In this document: positions 11,801 to 26,213 of the stretch, in pieces | Layout of the letters: every line of letters starts with the position of its first letter | Position numbering within the stretch: position 1 is the first letter of the stretch | From: Parietaria judaica | Taxonomy: Eukaryota > Streptophyta > Magnoliopsida > Rosales > Urticaceae | Length of the DNA: 64,000 bases | Assembly: GCA_954871525.1 (NCBI GenBank) | Contig: OX940863.1 | Coordinates: forward strand, 23,324,001 to 23,388,000 | Reading direction: 5' to 3' | Notes under the pieces: generated by a model | Seen by the model: the letters and a program-made list of their open reading frames with translations, nothing else | Told to the model about the DNA's origin: nothing | The model's database searches: none | Program-made: the position numbers and the translations under genes

Positions 11801-12330
11801 TGCAGATTCTTGGTATGAACATGCCCACTTAATATTTTTCATTCTAGAGTTAATTTTCTATATCTTTTTACTAAAAAATCTCCGACGATTATGAAAGGAT
11901 ATCTCAATCGATCTCCGACGCGCACGTCCAGTTCACCAAAACATGGATGGACGCTCACATAGAGGATGCCGAAAAGCACCTCAAAATGCCGGTCGTGTTC
12001 TCCGAGTTCGGGGTTTCCTCCAAAGACCCCGGCTTCAACTCCTCGTTCCGGGACGCTCTCATCACGACTGTATACGGCACCCTCTTGAACTCCACCCGGA
12101 GAGGCGGTAGCGGGGCCGGGAGCCTCCTGTGGCAGCTATTCCCCCGAGGGACTGATTACATGGACGACGGCTACGCCATTGTGCTGTCGGAGTCTGCCTC
12201 AACGTCGCGCATCGTATCGCTCCATTCGCGGCGGCTCGCCATATTCAATGCTCGATGCGCCTGGAAGTGCCGTTGGGGTTGCCGGAAACGGAACTCGGCA
12301 GAGTCTTCCTTTGAATATGATGAGTTGTGA
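8833..12330 (+). CDS. Mannan endo-1,4-beta-mannosidase (GH5_7), six exons
   Basis: This secreted enzyme cleaves internal beta-1,4 links in mannans and galactomannans of the cell wall or seed reserves. Exons are 8833-9008, 10116-10392, 11100-11294, 11372-11494, 11601-11812 and 11898-12330; they join in frame to 471 residues. A hydrophobic signal segment, [20 protein letters not shown], lies near the start. The body has [29 protein letters not shown], the catalytic acid/base in WELMNEPR and the nucleophile in VFSEFG, then [11 protein letters not shown]. Intron 3 (11295-11371) begins GC, not GT (ttaag/gcaagt), a tolerated variant. The C-terminus after residue 440 is rich in Arg and Cys and longer than in most relatives. 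Intron 1 contains a tandem repeat and intron 2 a MITE-like element. The gene appears intact. Confidence 0.93.
9612..9772. repeat. Tandem repeat in mannanase intron 1
   Basis: Three consecutive copies of atgcaaatttaacatgacca followed by aattacaaattaataaa, with units of about 50-60 bp. The array lies inside intron 1 of the mannanase gene. Confidence 0.85.
10689..10994. mobile_element. Degenerate hAT-like MITE in mannanase intron 2
   Basis: The ends are roughly inverted: taggggtaaaaaccgggacc on the left, and the complement of tatgggtgaaatttcggacc on the right. The interior has ccggtt-type motifs also seen in the element at 36929-37622. No target duplication is clear, so this is a tentative call. 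Confidence 0.4.
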
Positions 12331-12795
12331 AGTGTGTATCTTGTAACTACTTGTATCTGAATATGTTTGTGTATCTACTTGTATCTACAAATGCTTGATT
12401 ATTCTTATAGGCTGTAAATTTTGAGAAAAGTAAATAAGACATTTTAGCTTCTGAAGATGGGACATGTTCTTCCATACTTGTGGTGTGTATCTGTATCTAC
12501 TTCTATCTATAATTGTAAACGGATACAAACGCCAAAACAAGAAAGCGACACGAGAAAACCACGGGCAAATGTGCTGATCCACTATGATCAGAAGAGGAAG
12601 AGCGAGAGAGCGACGGCTATAATTCGAGAGCCTAAAATCGCACAATAAGGTTAAATCCGTAATCTGAAATACATAATTGGGTCCATCGGGTAAAATTTCC
12701 GTCAATTTTATCCCTCCACTTCTACCACAAAGCCCTTAAAAATCCAGATAATTTCATGTTTCGGAACGCGTCAGGGCTTGAAAATGGATTATTTT
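12331..12795. other. 3' flank of the mannanase gene
   Basis: This stretch presumably contains the 3' UTR (tgtatctacttgtatcta repeats at 12350-12390 and again near 12480-12510), followed by non-coding DNA. No other gene is visible. Confidence 0.45.
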
Positions 12796-13265
12796 TAGAG
12801 AAATGGCTCTTAATAGCCAAATTGAAACGTTTGATTAGCCAAATAGCCAATCTTTCCTTTTTCTTTGCAAAATAGTCAAATTGATGAGGTGGCTATTTAA
12901 TAACATATTTTATACCTATAATACCCTTTTAACATATCAACGTGTATTAACAAAGTTATTTTTTCTTTAAAATAAGAACATTTACTTGTGTTTACAGAAA
13001 ATCTATATTAACGTGTATTAACTGAGTTAATTTGTTTAAAAATAAAAAATCGTGATTAAAATTTTAACAAAAATTTAATTTATTTTTAAACAAATTAACT
13101 TAGTTAATACACGTTAATATAGTTAATACACGTTAATACAAGGGTAATACGGTCTTTCGTGATTTATTAATGTGGTTGATTGAATATTTGGCAATATTAA
13201 TCAAAAGGTTAGCTATTTTGCAAAATAGTTTTTCTAGTTTGGCTATATGGCTATAGAACCCTTAT
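12796..13265. mobile_element. TIR element of the 'agccaaa' family (MITE)
   Basis: The left end agagaaatggctcttaatag and the right end ctatatggctatagaaccct are inverted. Both arms hold tagccaaat / tttggcta motifs and a gcaaaatag box shared with the larger element at about 35055-36291. The centre is a palindrome around cgtgtattaactgagttaat. No ORF is present. Confidence 0.65.
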
Positions 13266-13931
13266 TTTTATACTTTAATTAATTAGGGGCATTTTTGGTA
13301 GTTTGCAATAAGTTTAATTAGTTTCCTAATCTCTATATTAGACGCCAACCCCGAGGGGAGCATTTTTGGGTTTTTTCTTTTGTCTTATGGTCGTGTTTTC
13401 GAGATATTTTGGAGTCGAATTATTCTCAAAGAGACAAGCCAAAACCGTGATAGAGCGAAAGTATCGTGCGCAACATATTTTCTATAAAAAATTGCAAATA
13501 CGAGACATATTTTGAAGACTGAACATATCCAATCATTTAAATTACAAAAATCATTACATAAATTTCGGCTATACATGTATGAGAAAAAGAAGAGATTATT
13601 ACCAAGAGAAAAGTTGTTCAATTGGTCCCGTATACTTACAGGGCTCGGAATTTCAGCAGAAGTCAGCTTGGAGGTAATTTTCTGACTTCTTCGTGTTCAT
13701 ATCGTGTCGGTTGATCCTCGTGTCAAACGATCTTCGAGTTTATGCCTTGAAGTTTGGATACGTTTAAAATTTCCAGCACTGAAAAAAGTCCAAGAAAACC
13801 TGTTGGGCTGTTAACAGTGAAAATGGGGGATGTATAAGCATATTACATCATTCAAGTTGAGCAATATAATATCTCGAGAAACCGAAAAAATAAAATAAAA
13901 ATGAAATTACGTGCTTACAATTCCGAATAGT
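13266..13931. other. 3' flank of STN8
   Basis: Non-coding DNA between the MITE and the STN8 stop codon, probably including the STN8 3' UTR. No gene or repeat was recognised. Confidence 0.45.
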
Positions 13932-14468
13932 TCAGTCCCTGGTAAGGCTCAACTTTGAAAGAACCAGAGCAGCTTGGTCTCCACCGAGCAAGAAATACGG
14001 ATGCCTCAAAGCAGCGGAGGCTGACAAGCGCCCTCTTCTCCGGGAATCCCGGTCCGAGATGAGCTTTGTTGCCAAATCCCAACCCCGGCCCGAATCGAGA
14101 TCGAGAATCGTGAGGTCGGGCAGCCTCCGGCTGAATTCTCGCCACTTTTTCAAGTCGTATTTATACGCTTTGAGTTCAGAATTGAAGTTCTTCAATCCCG
14201 GTAACGTCCTCAAAGTCGGTATTGCCATTTGCAAGAGCACGATACCAGCGGAATACATGTCAAACAGATCCGGGCTGTTTAGCTGCACGGAAATTGGAAA
14301 ATCTAGTAAGAGCTTGTAAAGGTAAGTAAGGGCAGTGCTGGAATGATTTTCACGAGCCTCGTTTCAATTTTATCATGTATAAGGATTCGAAATGGTCAAC
14401 TACAACACCTGCCAAATGAAAGGAGAAAGTAAGGCGGCGATCGGTTCCGATGGAGGACTAGGAGTTTC
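13932..14468 (-). CDS. STN8: STN8 thylakoid protein kinase, 3' part, cut off by a Copia insertion
   Basis: These are the last exons of the gene whose start is at 22117: the end of exon 3 (14409-14468, reading PSPPSEPIAALLSPFIWQ) and exon 4 (13932-14282, reading LNSPDLFDMYSAGIVLLQMA through GGDQAALVLSKL and a stop). This is the C-lobe of the kinase and the conserved STN8 tail, with no frameshift or stop. The exon joins directly to the other half once the 5373-bp element at 14469-19841 and one 5-bp duplication are ignored; the summed coding length is then 494 codons, matching the usual STN8 length. As it stands this half has no start codon of its own and is separated from its promoter. Confidence 0.9.
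14464..14468. repeat. Target-site duplication of the Copia element, left copy
   Basis: The 5-mer gtttc immediately precedes the element and is repeated exactly at 19842-19846. It proves a clean retrotransposon insertion into STN8 exon 3. Confidence 0.95.
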
Positions 14469-15120
14469 TGTTGGGAGAAAGCGCAACGCAACGGAATCTC
14501 AATATCTCCCAATAACCGCTGAAATATGAAGGCGATAATAATCGAAACACAACCACGAACACGAGACAATTTTAGCGTGGAAAAACCCCCAAAACGGAGT
14601 AAAAAACCACGGGACCCGTAGGCCGCTTAAAATCCACTATAATCAAGAGTGAGGTACAAACGAAGTCTTCCCTAGATAAAACTAGAGGCATACATCATCA
14701 TCATCAAGATCGAACACCAATCTCGGATTACAACATACAAGCAAGAGAAGAATTTGTGAAAAACGTTCTCACAAAATAGCCTCTGGTTTCCACTCTTCAG
14801 ACCGACCTAGAAACATCCAAACCACATCTCCACCGTTCAGAACGTACCTCTATGTCTTAGGAACGTTCTGTCCAAAAATCACGACGATCCATCGGTGAAC
14901 GAGTGCGCAATGACGATTTTCCTGAGGGTCGACGAAACTGGGCGGAAACCGCGAATTTACTCTCTTTCTCTTTCTCTTGTTTACTCTCACTCCTTCACTC
15001 TTGTCTTTCTTCATCTCATCTAAGTCATTTATGACCTAGGCTTCATGGGCCGGGTACATGAATCAATGGGTCAAAAATAACCCACATTGTTGGGCCTCCA
15101 AATAGGAGGGATACCCAACA
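14469..15120 (-). repeat. 3' LTR of the Copia element
   Basis: 652 bp, read as identical to the copy at 19190-19841. It starts tgttgggagaaagcg and ends ggagggatacccaaca on the plus strand. Confidence 0.95.
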
Positions 15121-15135
15121 AACTCCCCCGACCGA

Positions 15136-18100
15136 CTAGTTGGAGGGCAATGTCAACCCGGCAACCGAGCGACAAAACTCAAACTTCCCTCTCGGCAAAA
15201 CCTTCGTCAACATATCGGAACCATTGTCATCGGTGTGAATCTTCTCGAGCTCCATCAACTTAGAATCCAATGCGTCACGGATCCAATGATAACGAACATC
15301 AATGTGCTTCGACCTTGAGTGAAACGAGGAATTCTTCGCTAAATGAATGGCGCTTTGATTATCACAAAACAAGATATATTTTTCTTGTTTGACCCCAAGC
15401 TCCATTGTAAATTTCCTCAACCACAACAAATCTTTCGTCGCTTCAACGGCGGCAATGAACTCGGCCTCGGTAGTAGAGAGTGCAACACACTTTTGCAACT
15501 TCGATTGCCAAGCCACGGCTCCCCCGGCAAAAGTCACCATATGCCCCGAAGTAGATTTTCGATCATCCAAGCTTCCGGCTAGATCCGAATCCGTATAACC
15601 AACTAACGTAGGCTTCTTGCATCCCAAAGCTAGTCTCAAATTCGAAGTCCCCCGGAGATATCTCATAACCCACTTCACGGCCTCCCAATGACGTCTTCCC
15701 GGATTTGAGAGATAACGACTCACCATTCCCACGGCATGGGCTATATCCGGCCTCGTACAAACCATGGCGTACATCAAACTACCAACCGCCGACGAGTATG
15801 GAACGTTCTTCATACTTGACTTTTCATCATTTGTAGATGGACATTGTTGGTGGCTAAGCTTGAAATGAGAAGCAAGCGGAACGCTCACCACTTTTGCTTC
15901 ATCCATCTTGAAACGCCGAAGAACTTTCTCGATGTATGATTCTTGAGACAAGTACAACTTCCTCGCCTCTCGATGACGAAACATCTCAATTCCAAGGATC
16001 TTTTTCGCTTGTCCCAAATCCTTCATCGCAAAAGACTCACTCAAAGTCTTCTTCAACTCTTCAATCCGAGCAATGTTCTTTCCGACAATAAGCATATCGT
16101 CAACATAGAGCAAAAGGATAATGAAATCACCATCGGAGAAATTGCGCACAAACACACAATGATCGGCATTTGTCATCTTGTAGCCATGTTTAACCATCAC
16201 CGAGTTAAACTTTTTGTACCATTGTCGTGGTGCTTGTTTCAAACCGTAAAGACTCTTTACCAATTTGCAAACATAGTCTTCTTTACCATTTTCTCGAAAA
16301 CCCTCCGGTTGCTCCATGTAAATCTCTTCATGTAAATCACCGTGAAGAAAAGCCGTCTTCACGTCCATTTGCTCAACTTCCAAATCAAGGCTAGCGGCTA
16401 GCCCAAGAACTATCCGAATGGATTGCATCTTCACCACGGGAGCAAAAATCTCGCTAAAGTCAATGCCTTTTCTTTGACTAAAGCCCTTTACCACCAAGCG
16501 AGCCTTGAACCGTTTTTGCAAAGTGCTTTCGTCTTGCTTCACACGATAAATCCATCGATTCTTTAACACCTTTTTACCCTTTGGTAACTTCACCAATTCA
16601 AAAGTGTTATTCTCACGAAGCGATTGCATCTCATCTTCCATGGCATCCATCCACTCCTTTTTGTTTTCGTCATCCAAAGCTTCTTCAAAGCTTTCGGGTT
16701 CTCCGTCATCGGTGAGAAAGACATATTCGTTCGAGGGGTATCGAACGGAAGGATGTCTAACACGAGTGGACCGCCTCAACTCATTAGAAGGTTGCTCACT
16801 TTCATCTTCATGGCTAACCTCATTTTCAACATCAACAAAATCATTAGGATTTAAATGATTAACATGTAAATCCATACCTTGATTTTCAATTTGCACATCT
16901 TCGACAACGGTCGGGGTGGGAGCAAGATTAGTTGGTTCCGCATCAACTAATTCGCCGTCTTCAAAGGTTGGAACTTCTTTCTCAACTTTGTCGATATCTT
17001 CAATGGTGTAATCTTCCATGAATACAACATCACGACTACGAACAAGCTTTCTTGAAATCGGATCAAAGAAACGATATCCAAACTCATCGAGCCCATAACC
17101 AACGAATATACATTTCTTGGTCTTGTCATCCAACTTCGACCTCTCATCCTTCGGAACGTGCACATATGCCATGCACCCAAACACTCGAAGATGGTCGTAC
17201 GTGACATCTTTACCACTCCAAACACGGCTCGGAACATCAAACTTCAAAGGCACACAAGGTGTGAGATTTAGCACATGTACAACCGTACTCAATGCTTCGC
17301 CCCAAAAATACTTCGGCAACTTTGATTGAGAAAGCAAGCATCTCATTCTTTCAACCAAAGTTCTATTAATTCTTTCGGCCAACCCATTCAATTGCGGTGT
17401 CTTCGGAGGAGACTTTTGGTGACGTATACCTTGCTCTCGGCAATATTCATCGAAAGGACCGATGTATTCTCCCCCGTTATCCGTTCGGACGCACTTGAGC
17501 TTTTTCCCCGTTTCTCGTTCAACCGACGCTTGAAACGACTTGAAGGTATCTAACACTTGATCTTTTGTCTTCAAGGTGTAAGCCCAAACTTTCCGAGAGT
17601 AATCGTCGATAAAAGTCACAAAGTAATAAGCACCGCCAAGGGACCGTGTCTTCATCGGCCCACAAACATCGGAATGTACCAAGTCTAACACTTGTGACTT
17701 TCTCTTTGGTTCAAAAGACCGAAACGATACGCGCCTTTGCTTTCCCGCCAAACAATGCGAGCATCTCTTCAACTTTGCGTTGGAAACTCCAAATAGTGCA
17801 TTCTTCTTCACCAAGATTCTCAAACCTTTCTCACTCATGTGACCCAAACGTTTGTGCCATAGTTCGGAAGAACTTTCATCCTCGCAAGTGTTGACGTAGC
17901 ATTTAGAACTCCCAAATTGCGCGACATACAAATTTGAGCGTCTTTTTCCTCTTGCAATCACCATTGAGCCTTTCTTTAGCTTCCATTCATTTTCCACGAA
18001 AGAGTTGCCATAACCTTCATCATCCAATTTTGAAACCGACAAGAGATTGAACCGAAGGTCCGGAACATGCTTCACATCTTTGAGAACTAGAGAAGTGCCA

Positions 18101-19152
18101 TTACTAGTTTCAACACATACATCTCCAATTCCAATAACTTTTGAGTATCCCTTGTTACCCATGCCGACAATACCAAAATCACCGGCCTTATAAGTGGAGT
18201 AAATATCGCGTCGTGAAGTCCCGTGCGAAGAAGCACCACTATCAACCACCCAACTCGTCTCATCGCGAGATAAATTGACACTTTCTTCATAATCATCACA
18301 AACGACAAAGAAATCATCAACAATAGCAACATTTTCATTATTGTTACCTTCTTTCTTGACATCGTTGTTGTTGTGGTTGATCTTCTTTCCCTTGCCTTCA
18401 TTTCTCAACTTCCGGCAATACTTTCTAATGTGGCCTTTCAATCCACAATGATGGCACTCAACATTAGCCCATCTATTTGAACCTCCACGCGACGCTCCTC
18501 GTGATGCACCACAGTTATTTGAACCCCGTGCATGATTTCTCCCCCTCGACTCGGTAACCAATACCTCGGAATGTGAAGAGGAGCCTTGAGAATTTCTTCT
18601 CATATCTTCATTCAAAATGCTACTCTTAGCCAAATCCATCGACATAATACCATCCGGAGCGGAATTAGACAACGACATCCTAAACGTCTCCCACGAGTTC
18701 GGCAAAGTACCAAGAAGCCACAAACCTTGAATCTCATCATCCAATCTAAGATTCATCGTCGCCATTTGGTTCATAATTCCTTGGAAGTTATTCAAGTGAT
18801 CGGTTATTGGCGTACCGTCATGATACTTCAAGGCTATCATTTGCTTGAGCAAGAACATCTTGTTATTCCCGGTCTTCCGTGCATAAAGCTCGTCAAGCTT
18901 CCTCCAAAGGATGTTAGCACGAGTTTCACTAACCACATGGTTCCGAACATTGTCCTCCACCCATTGTCGAATGTACCCACAAACTTGTCGATGCAACAAA
19001 TTCCATTCTTCATCACTTTTTCCTTCGGGTTTCTCGGTAGAGAAAACCGGCAAGTGGAAATTCTTGACAAAGAGCAAGTCTTCCATTTTCCCTTTCCAAA
19101 CATTGTAATTGGAACCGTTCAAACTCTCCATTCGTGACGTGTTCGCCTCCAT
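15136..19152 (-). CDS. Copia gag-pol polyprotein (1338 aa, intact)
   Basis: One open frame starts [19 protein letters not shown], just inside the primer-binding site. Order of domains: gag (about residues 1-220); CCHC zinc knuckle [14 protein letters not shown] (near 235); aspartic protease [10 protein letters not shown] (near 305); integrase with HKRLGH...CSHCLAGK and the acidic catalytic triad in [17 protein letters not shown] and NGLAERINR; reverse transcriptase with [10 protein letters not shown]; and RNase H with [18 protein letters not shown] through [13 protein letters not shown]. This order (integrase before reverse transcriptase) defines the Copia superfamily. No stop or frameshift interrupts it, which fits the identical LTRs. 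The ATG is the only plausible start. Confidence 0.97.
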   Translation of the reverse strand: MEANTSRMESLNGSNYNVWKGKMEDLLFVKNFHLPVFSTEKPEGKSDEEWNLLHRQVCGYIRQWVEDNVRNHVVSETRANILWRKLDELYARKTGNNKMFLLKQMIALKYHDGTPITDHLNNFQGIMNQMATMNLRLDDEIQGLWLLGTLPNSWETFRMSLSNSAPDGIMSMDLAKSSILNEDMRRNSQGSSSHSEVLVTESRGRNHARGSNNCGASRGASRGGSNRWANVECHHCGLKGHIRKYCRKLRNEGKGKKINHNNNDVKKEGNNNENVAIVDDFFVVCDDYEESVNLSRDETSWVVDSGASSHGTSRRDIYSTYKAGDFGIVGMGNKGYSKVIGIGDVCVETSNGTSLVLKDVKHVPDLRFNLLSVSKLDDEGYGNSFVENEWKLKKGSMVIARGKRRSNLYVAQFGSSKCYVNTCEDESSSELWHKRLGHMSEKGLRILVKKNALFGVSNAKLKRCSHCLAGKQRRVSFRSFEPKRKSQVLDLVHSDVCGPMKTRSLGGAYYFVTFIDDYSRKVWAYTLKTKDQVLDTFKSFQASVERETGKKLKCVRTDNGGEYIGPFDEYCREQGIRHQKSPPKTPQLNGLAERINRTLVERMRCLLSQSKLPKYFWGEALSTVVHVLNLTPCVPLKFDVPSRVWSGKDVTYDHLRVFGCMAYVHVPKDERSKLDDKTKKCIFVGYGLDEFGYRFFDPISRKLVRSRDVVFMEDYTIEDIDKVEKEVPTFEDGELVDAEPTNLAPTPTVVEDVQIENQGMDLHVNHLNPNDFVDVENEVSHEDESEQPSNELRRSTRVRHPSVRYPSNEYVFLTDDGEPESFEEALDDENKKEWMDAMEDEMQSLRENNTFELVKLPKGKKVLKNRWIYRVKQDESTLQKRFKARLVVKGFSQRKGIDFSEIFAPVVKMQSIRIVLGLAASLDLEVEQMDVKTAFLHGDLHEEIYMEQPEGFRENGKEDYVCKLVKSLYGLKQAPRQWYKKFNSVMVKHGYKMTNADHCVFVRNFSDGDFIILLLYVDDMLIVGKNIARIEELKKTLSESFAMKDLGQAKKILGIEMFRHREARKLYLSQESYIEKVLRRFKMDEAKVVSVPLASHFKLSHQQCPSTNDEKSSMKNVPYSSAVGSLMYAMVCTRPDIAHAVGMVSRYLSNPGRRHWEAVKWVMRYLRGTSNLRLALGCKKPTLVGYTDSDLAGSLDDRKSTSGHMVTFAGGAVAWQSKLQKCVALSTTEAEFIAAVEATKDLLWLRKFTMELGVKQEKYILFCDNQSAIHLAKNSSFHSRSKHIDVRYHWIRDALDSKLMELEKIHTDDNGSDMLTKVLPRGKFEFCRSVAGLTLPSN

Positions 19153-19189
19153 AGTCGCACAAAATCAAACCACGGCTCTGATACCACTT

Positions 19190-19841
19190 TGTTGGGAGAA
19201 AGCGCAACGCAACGGAATCTCAATATCTCCCAATAACCGCTGAAATATGAAGGCGATAATAATCGAAACACAACCACGAACACGAGACAATTTTAGCGTG
19301 GAAAAACCCCCAAAACGGAGTAAAAAACCACGGGACCCGTAGGCCGCTTAAAATCCACTATAATCAAGAGTGAGGTACAAACGAAGTCTTCCCTAGATAA
19401 AACTAGAGGCATACATCATCATCATCAAGATCGAACACCAATCTCGGATTACAACATACAAGCAAGAGAAGAATTTGTGAAAAACGTTCTCACAAAATAG
19501 CCTCTGGTTTCCACTCTTCAGACCGACCTAGAAACATCCAAACCACATCTCCACCGTTCAGAACGTACCTCTATGTCTTAGGAACGTTCTGTCCAAAAAT
19601 CACGACGATCCATCGGTGAACGAGTGCGCAATGACGATTTTCCTGAGGGTCGACGAAACTGGGCGGAAACCGCGAATTTACTCTCTTTCTCTTTCTCTTG
19701 TTTACTCTCACTCCTTCACTCTTGTCTTTCTTCATCTCATCTAAGTCATTTATGACCTAGGCTTCATGGGCCGGGTACATGAATCAATGGGTCAAAAATA
19801 ACCCACATTGTTGGGCCTCCAAATAGGAGGGATACCCAACA
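19190..19841 (-). repeat. 5' LTR of the Copia element
   Basis: 652 bp and the promoter LTR for the minus-strand gag-pol. The sequence next to it on the inside (ctctgatacca at about 19176-19186) is the complement of the initiator-Met tRNA primer-binding site. Confidence 0.95.
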
Positions 19842-19846
19842 GTTTC

Positions 19847-22117
19847 CTCCGGCATGACGTACAGCTCGGGAGGGCAATAGTCCGGATCAAGAAGGCCACG
19901 ATTCGGTACATAGTTCTTTCCGATCCGTAGATCTGTAGCTGCACCAAAGTCGATGAGTTTGATCCGTCCCTGTTTCGTCACCACTAAATTTGCCGGCTTT
20001 ACATCACGATGAACAATGCCGGTGTCGTGGATTTTCTTCAGCGAAGTAATAATTTGCCGCATAATTTGCTTGATGAGCAAGGCACTCCGTTTTTTAGAGT
20101 CTACTCCTTGCAAGACTTGTCCAAACATGACGGACTCTAAGTTGGACGGGAAGTTCCGATCTTTCATATAATCTGCGAGACTTCGATCTCCCTGGGTATA
20201 TAAGCAGCTAATCATTTAGTCCATGAAGGGGGTGAAAACGGGGTTCCAGTTCCGGAATTTGTAATTTTGAAAACCAAAACTGGATATCCCGTGTTTGAGA
20301 AATAGAAATCTGAAACGAGTTTTTTCCTGTTACGCCCTTTAAAAAACGGTTTAGGTTAAAAACCGTTACGGAAACAAAAGACCTAGTTTCGGTTAAAATC
20401 CAACTAGATGTTTCAAAACTTTGAAAATATATATTTAACGTGGGTGTAATAAGATACCTCAAATTTCCAAACTAGCCACTTTCCGCCCTTTGTAGATTGG
20501 GTATTGCTCTTGCCGGAAACGAAACTTCCAAGGAACTCAGCACATGTTTCAGGTGCCGCTCTCGATAGCCGGTAATTAAACCACTCTTCAAATTCCGCAC
20601 ATTCTTGAGCCCCTTGCACGCCGACTTTGACCTACAAATTCTCAAAGCCCAAAATTGCTGAAGCCGGTTTAGGCAAACGAGTAGGATGTCGAAAAGAAAA
20701 GAGAAGATACTTCGTATAGCTAAAATGCATGAAATTTTTCGAACTCAATGCAACATGTACCCAAACGTTGATCCGAAAATCATAAACACGGTTCATTTTT
20801 AAAGCTCGAATGCATGGAATTTCGAGTTCAATAGTTGACCTACAAAATGCGAGCAATGGTCTTAACCTAATTGTGAACAAAACAGCCCATTTCTTGCTTC
20901 ACAATCCCTAGGATTAATTGACAACCACTTATCTCAGAAACCCAGATACAAAATCCAAAGTTCATGAATAAATTCACACAAATAATTCACGAGTATATCT
21001 TATTTATCGGAAGGGAAACCGAGCGGATGCACTAGCTATTTTTGGGGCTCAGAATTCTAGTCATTATTTGGTATTCGCACTCGAACTTTACTTCGTCTTT
21101 TATAAACGATGATATATGTTTGAGAGTGAACTTAAGGTTTAGCTATATCTCTTTTTTTTTCTTCGGTTTAGTATGCAAACTCCGATATTTTCATTATTAT
21201 TCTGAATCGTGTTTCTTTCTTTATGTTTATTGGGTGTCTTCACTTTTTGAAATTTCCGGGCTACTTTTTTTTTTTTTTAAATAACCGTGGTATTCATGTA
21301 CACGTGATTAGAAACCACGGAGCCCTTACATTATAATTATCGACCGAGAGATTACCTCCGTGACCCTAATCGTTGCGTTCACGGGAAATCGAACCTGAAA
21401 TGTGCAAGATCCCGAGTATCGGCCTTACTACTAAATTAACCCCTTGCGATTATTTACGAGCCACATTTTTAAAAGAAAAGAAACACATTTCCAAAATTCA
21501 AAACAAAATTGACACACAAATAAAAAAAACAAAGATCAAAACTTGACCAATTTCAAGCTCACCATCTTAAGAATGACCTTCTCTTTAAACCTCCCGTCGA
21601 GCTTCGCGGCCCTCCCCGATCTCCGAGACCCGTCACCGTCGCCGTCAACGCTCCCACTCCTCGGCACCACCGCCCCGGCGTACACCACCCCGAATGACCC
21701 CTCGCCGAGCTTCTCCCCGACGACGAAGTCCGACCGCTTCAGCCGCCTCCGCCCCGTCAAGCCGTCCAAGCCCAGCTGCAGCGGCGCCAGCAGGTACGAG
21801 TCCACGGCGCCGACGAGAACGCCCGGCCGCGCCGTCAGGTACAGCCACGTCAGCGCCGCCACGGCCAGGAACCCCACCCTCTGCGTCTCCGAGAGCTCCT
21901 CCGTGGCGCGCTCCAGCTGCGCGAGCGCCGAGCCGAGCGCAGGAGCGTGGAGGAGCGCCTCGCCCACGCGCTTGCCGACGAAGCCGCTGCACTTCACGGT
22001 TCGGCGGCGCGTGAGGAAGAGGAAGCGAGGTGGGGTTGGAGGTGAAGGAGCGATGGTGCGAGTGAGAATGGGGTTGTGCTTGAGAGTGCTCGCACTCGGA
22101 GATGCGAGACAAACCAT
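19847..22117 (-). CDS. STN8: STN8 thylakoid protein kinase, 5' part
   Basis: STN8 is the chloroplast Ser/Thr kinase that phosphorylates photosystem II core proteins. Exon 1 is 21563-22117 (start MVCLASPSAS, a Ser/Arg-rich transit peptide; then WLYLTARPGVLVGAVDSYLL, the membrane segment; then the glycine-rich loop GEGSFGVVYAG and VILKM). Exon 2 is 20458-20631 (EEWFNYRLSRAAPETCAEFL). Exon 3 begins at 20191 (GDRSLADYMKDRNFPSNLES) and carries the catalytic loop HRDVKPANL, DFGAA and DPDYCPPELYVMPEE. Exon 3 is cut right there by the Copia element. A transcript ending in the element would encode the N-lobe and activation segment but not the C-lobe, so it should be inactive. Intron 1 holds a SINE-like sequence. 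The remaining coding sequence is undamaged. Confidence 0.93.
20192..20457 (-). other. STN8 intron 2
   Basis: The intron contains gttccagttccggaattt- and aaaaaccgtt-type motifs similar to the degenerate hAT-like sequences elsewhere in the window, but I find no defined element ends. Confidence 0.35.
21264..21443 (-). mobile_element. SINE-like retroposon in STN8 intron 1
   Basis: Read on the minus strand, it starts ggggttaatttagtagtaag and has an RNA polymerase III B-box-like aggttcgatttcc about 50 bp in. It ends in an A-run (plus-strand T-run at 21264-21278). This is the layout of a tRNA-derived SINE of about 170 bp. No target duplication was identified. Confidence 0.55.
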
Positions 22118-23448
22118 TGATGAACTTAGTTCAGTTCAGTTGTGTTCGTTTTTTTTTTTTTTTTCTTTGACGTTCGTGTGTTTTAGAAAATAAAATAAAT
22201 ATTTAAGAAAAAGCGAGTAAGGCAGAGGCTGGCCTTCGTACGCGTGTCCGCCTTTATCCAAGTTTTTATAAAGCGGCAAAAATAGTAATTTCCAATCTTA
22301 TTTTTCGGAAAAATTCTTAATGATAAAATTTTTTGATATAAATAATTAAGTTCTTTAACTTCTTACCATGTAACAACATATAATTCCTTTTATATTAATT
22401 AAAGACCTTCAAACAATTATGCAAACTCTTAATTGTAGAATAATAGTCAAAATGTGTTCAACTTTGTTCCACGTCTATAAAAAGTTTGTGTAGATAAAAT
22501 GCTGACATGCTTAAGATATAAGAAAATAGTGTTTAGTTACTCTTTTGCTAAAATAATTTTAGAAGCAAACTGATTGTAATTAATTGAAACTAATCATGGT
22601 TAAAATTAATAGGTTCAGTTTATTTATTTTATAATATATGCTCGATTTGAGATTCAAATAATAAGAGTATTGAAAATATATATATATATATATATAGTAT
22701 TTTTATCAGATTCTTTCACATGTTAGAATCTAATAATAGTCAGTTTAATTGTTAACATTATTTTTTATTGGCCAAAAAATAGACTATAAATTCTTCAATT
22801 TTTTTTAACATTATGTTTATTACAATCATATATGAAAAACAAAACGAGAGAATATAATATAATAAAAACAAAGGAATTTAATATAATAAAAACAACGAAT
22901 CTTATATGCTAATCATAAATAATTAATGACAATTAGCATGAATAGAGCCTAACACAGGCCAAAAAAATTAATGATAAAAAAAAATATACTTATGAAATTA
23001 CAACTAAATATAATTTGATTAAGAGGAAACATAGTCTTTCAAGTTCCAAAAAAAAAAAAAACACTATAGTATTTGTAAATCCCGCAAGTCTTGCGTTCAC
23101 CGCGGTTTTTCTCCGCCAAAATGAGGTAACTTCTCGTTAGAGGCTCTTAATCTTCATCTCATGTGAACTTCTAAAAGTAAAACGAGTAAAATAAAAATCC
23201 AATTTTGTTAGTCTGAAAATAAGAGAGTAAAATCAACCATATCTATAAATTCTATATGTAATAATTTCGAAAAGAAGGTTTGAAACTGGCAATATAGAGC
23301 TCATTTCAACCACATAAACTCAAAACTTATACAAAGGAGGTCAGGTATATAGATATGTCTAAACACACATACATGTTTGACATCGTCATCCAATAAGAAT
23401 ACACGTGTGCAACGTGTAAGTCCGTCACAATATATAGACTAAAGCCGA
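22118..23448. other. Intergenic DNA between STN8 and S6K
   Basis: The right end of the S6K 3' flank and the STN8 promoter lie here. It is AT-rich with a TA microsatellite at about 22676-22696. At 23075-23165, ccgcggtttttctccgcc followed by gaggctctta resembles the 3' tail of the LINE at 60670-61061, so an old LINE tail is likely. No gene is visible. Confidence 0.45.
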
Positions 23449-25858
<2,410 letters not shown>

Positions 25859-25918
25859 TTTGTTGACCTTAAATTAAGACCGGAAGAATCGCGGAGATGA
25901 CGACAACGTCAATACTTT

Positions 25919-26107
25919 CTACGGGCTAATCTCCTCAACTGCCGACGGGCTGCGGTCAACAGCCTTAATCAAAAGGAAGTTCACGTACGCGAAAGGAGAT
26001 CCCAAGAATTTCGGAAGGAGGCAAAACAAAATCCAGAAGAAGCAGAGGTCGCTGGCGTTTCCCGATTCACAGGAAACCACGGATGCTTCAATAGCTTTTG
26101 AATTCAT
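25919..26107 (-). CDS. Upstream ORF in the S6K leader (62 codons)
   Basis: The frame MNSKAIEASVVSCESGNAS... continues through a Leu/Phe-rich stretch (FFWILFCLLPKFLG) and stops about 60 nt before the S6K start codon. It lies just downstream of a good acceptor (ctctgcag at about 26124), that is, in the second leader exon. Whether it is translated cannot be told from sequence. A leader ORF of this length would normally reduce translation of the main ORF. Confidence 0.4.
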   Translation of the reverse strand: MNSKAIEASVVSCESGNASDLCFFWILFCLLPKFLGSPFAYVNFLLIKAVDRSPSAVEEISP

Positions 26108-26213
26108 GAAGATCAAGCTGTCAAATCTGCAGAGCAAGGAACTAATTAACACACAATTATACACAAACAAAAACTACCAATCATAGTTTTCTACTATTCT
26201 ATTCTATGTCAAA

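Larger units (their letters stand above)
14469..19841 (-). mobile_element. Complete Copia (Tork-like) LTR retrotransposon inserted in STN8
   Basis: A 5373-bp element with two 652-bp LTRs (14469-15120 and 19190-19841) that I read as identical, TG...CA ends and a 5-bp gtttc duplication. On the minus strand a primer-binding site tggtatcagagcc lies just inside the right LTR, and a purine tract lies just before the left LTR. One uninterrupted 1338-codon gag-pol ORF fills the interior. All parts needed for autonomous transposition appear present, and identical LTRs imply a very young insertion. It lies in the coding sequence of STN8, in the same orientation as the gene. Confidence 0.95.
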
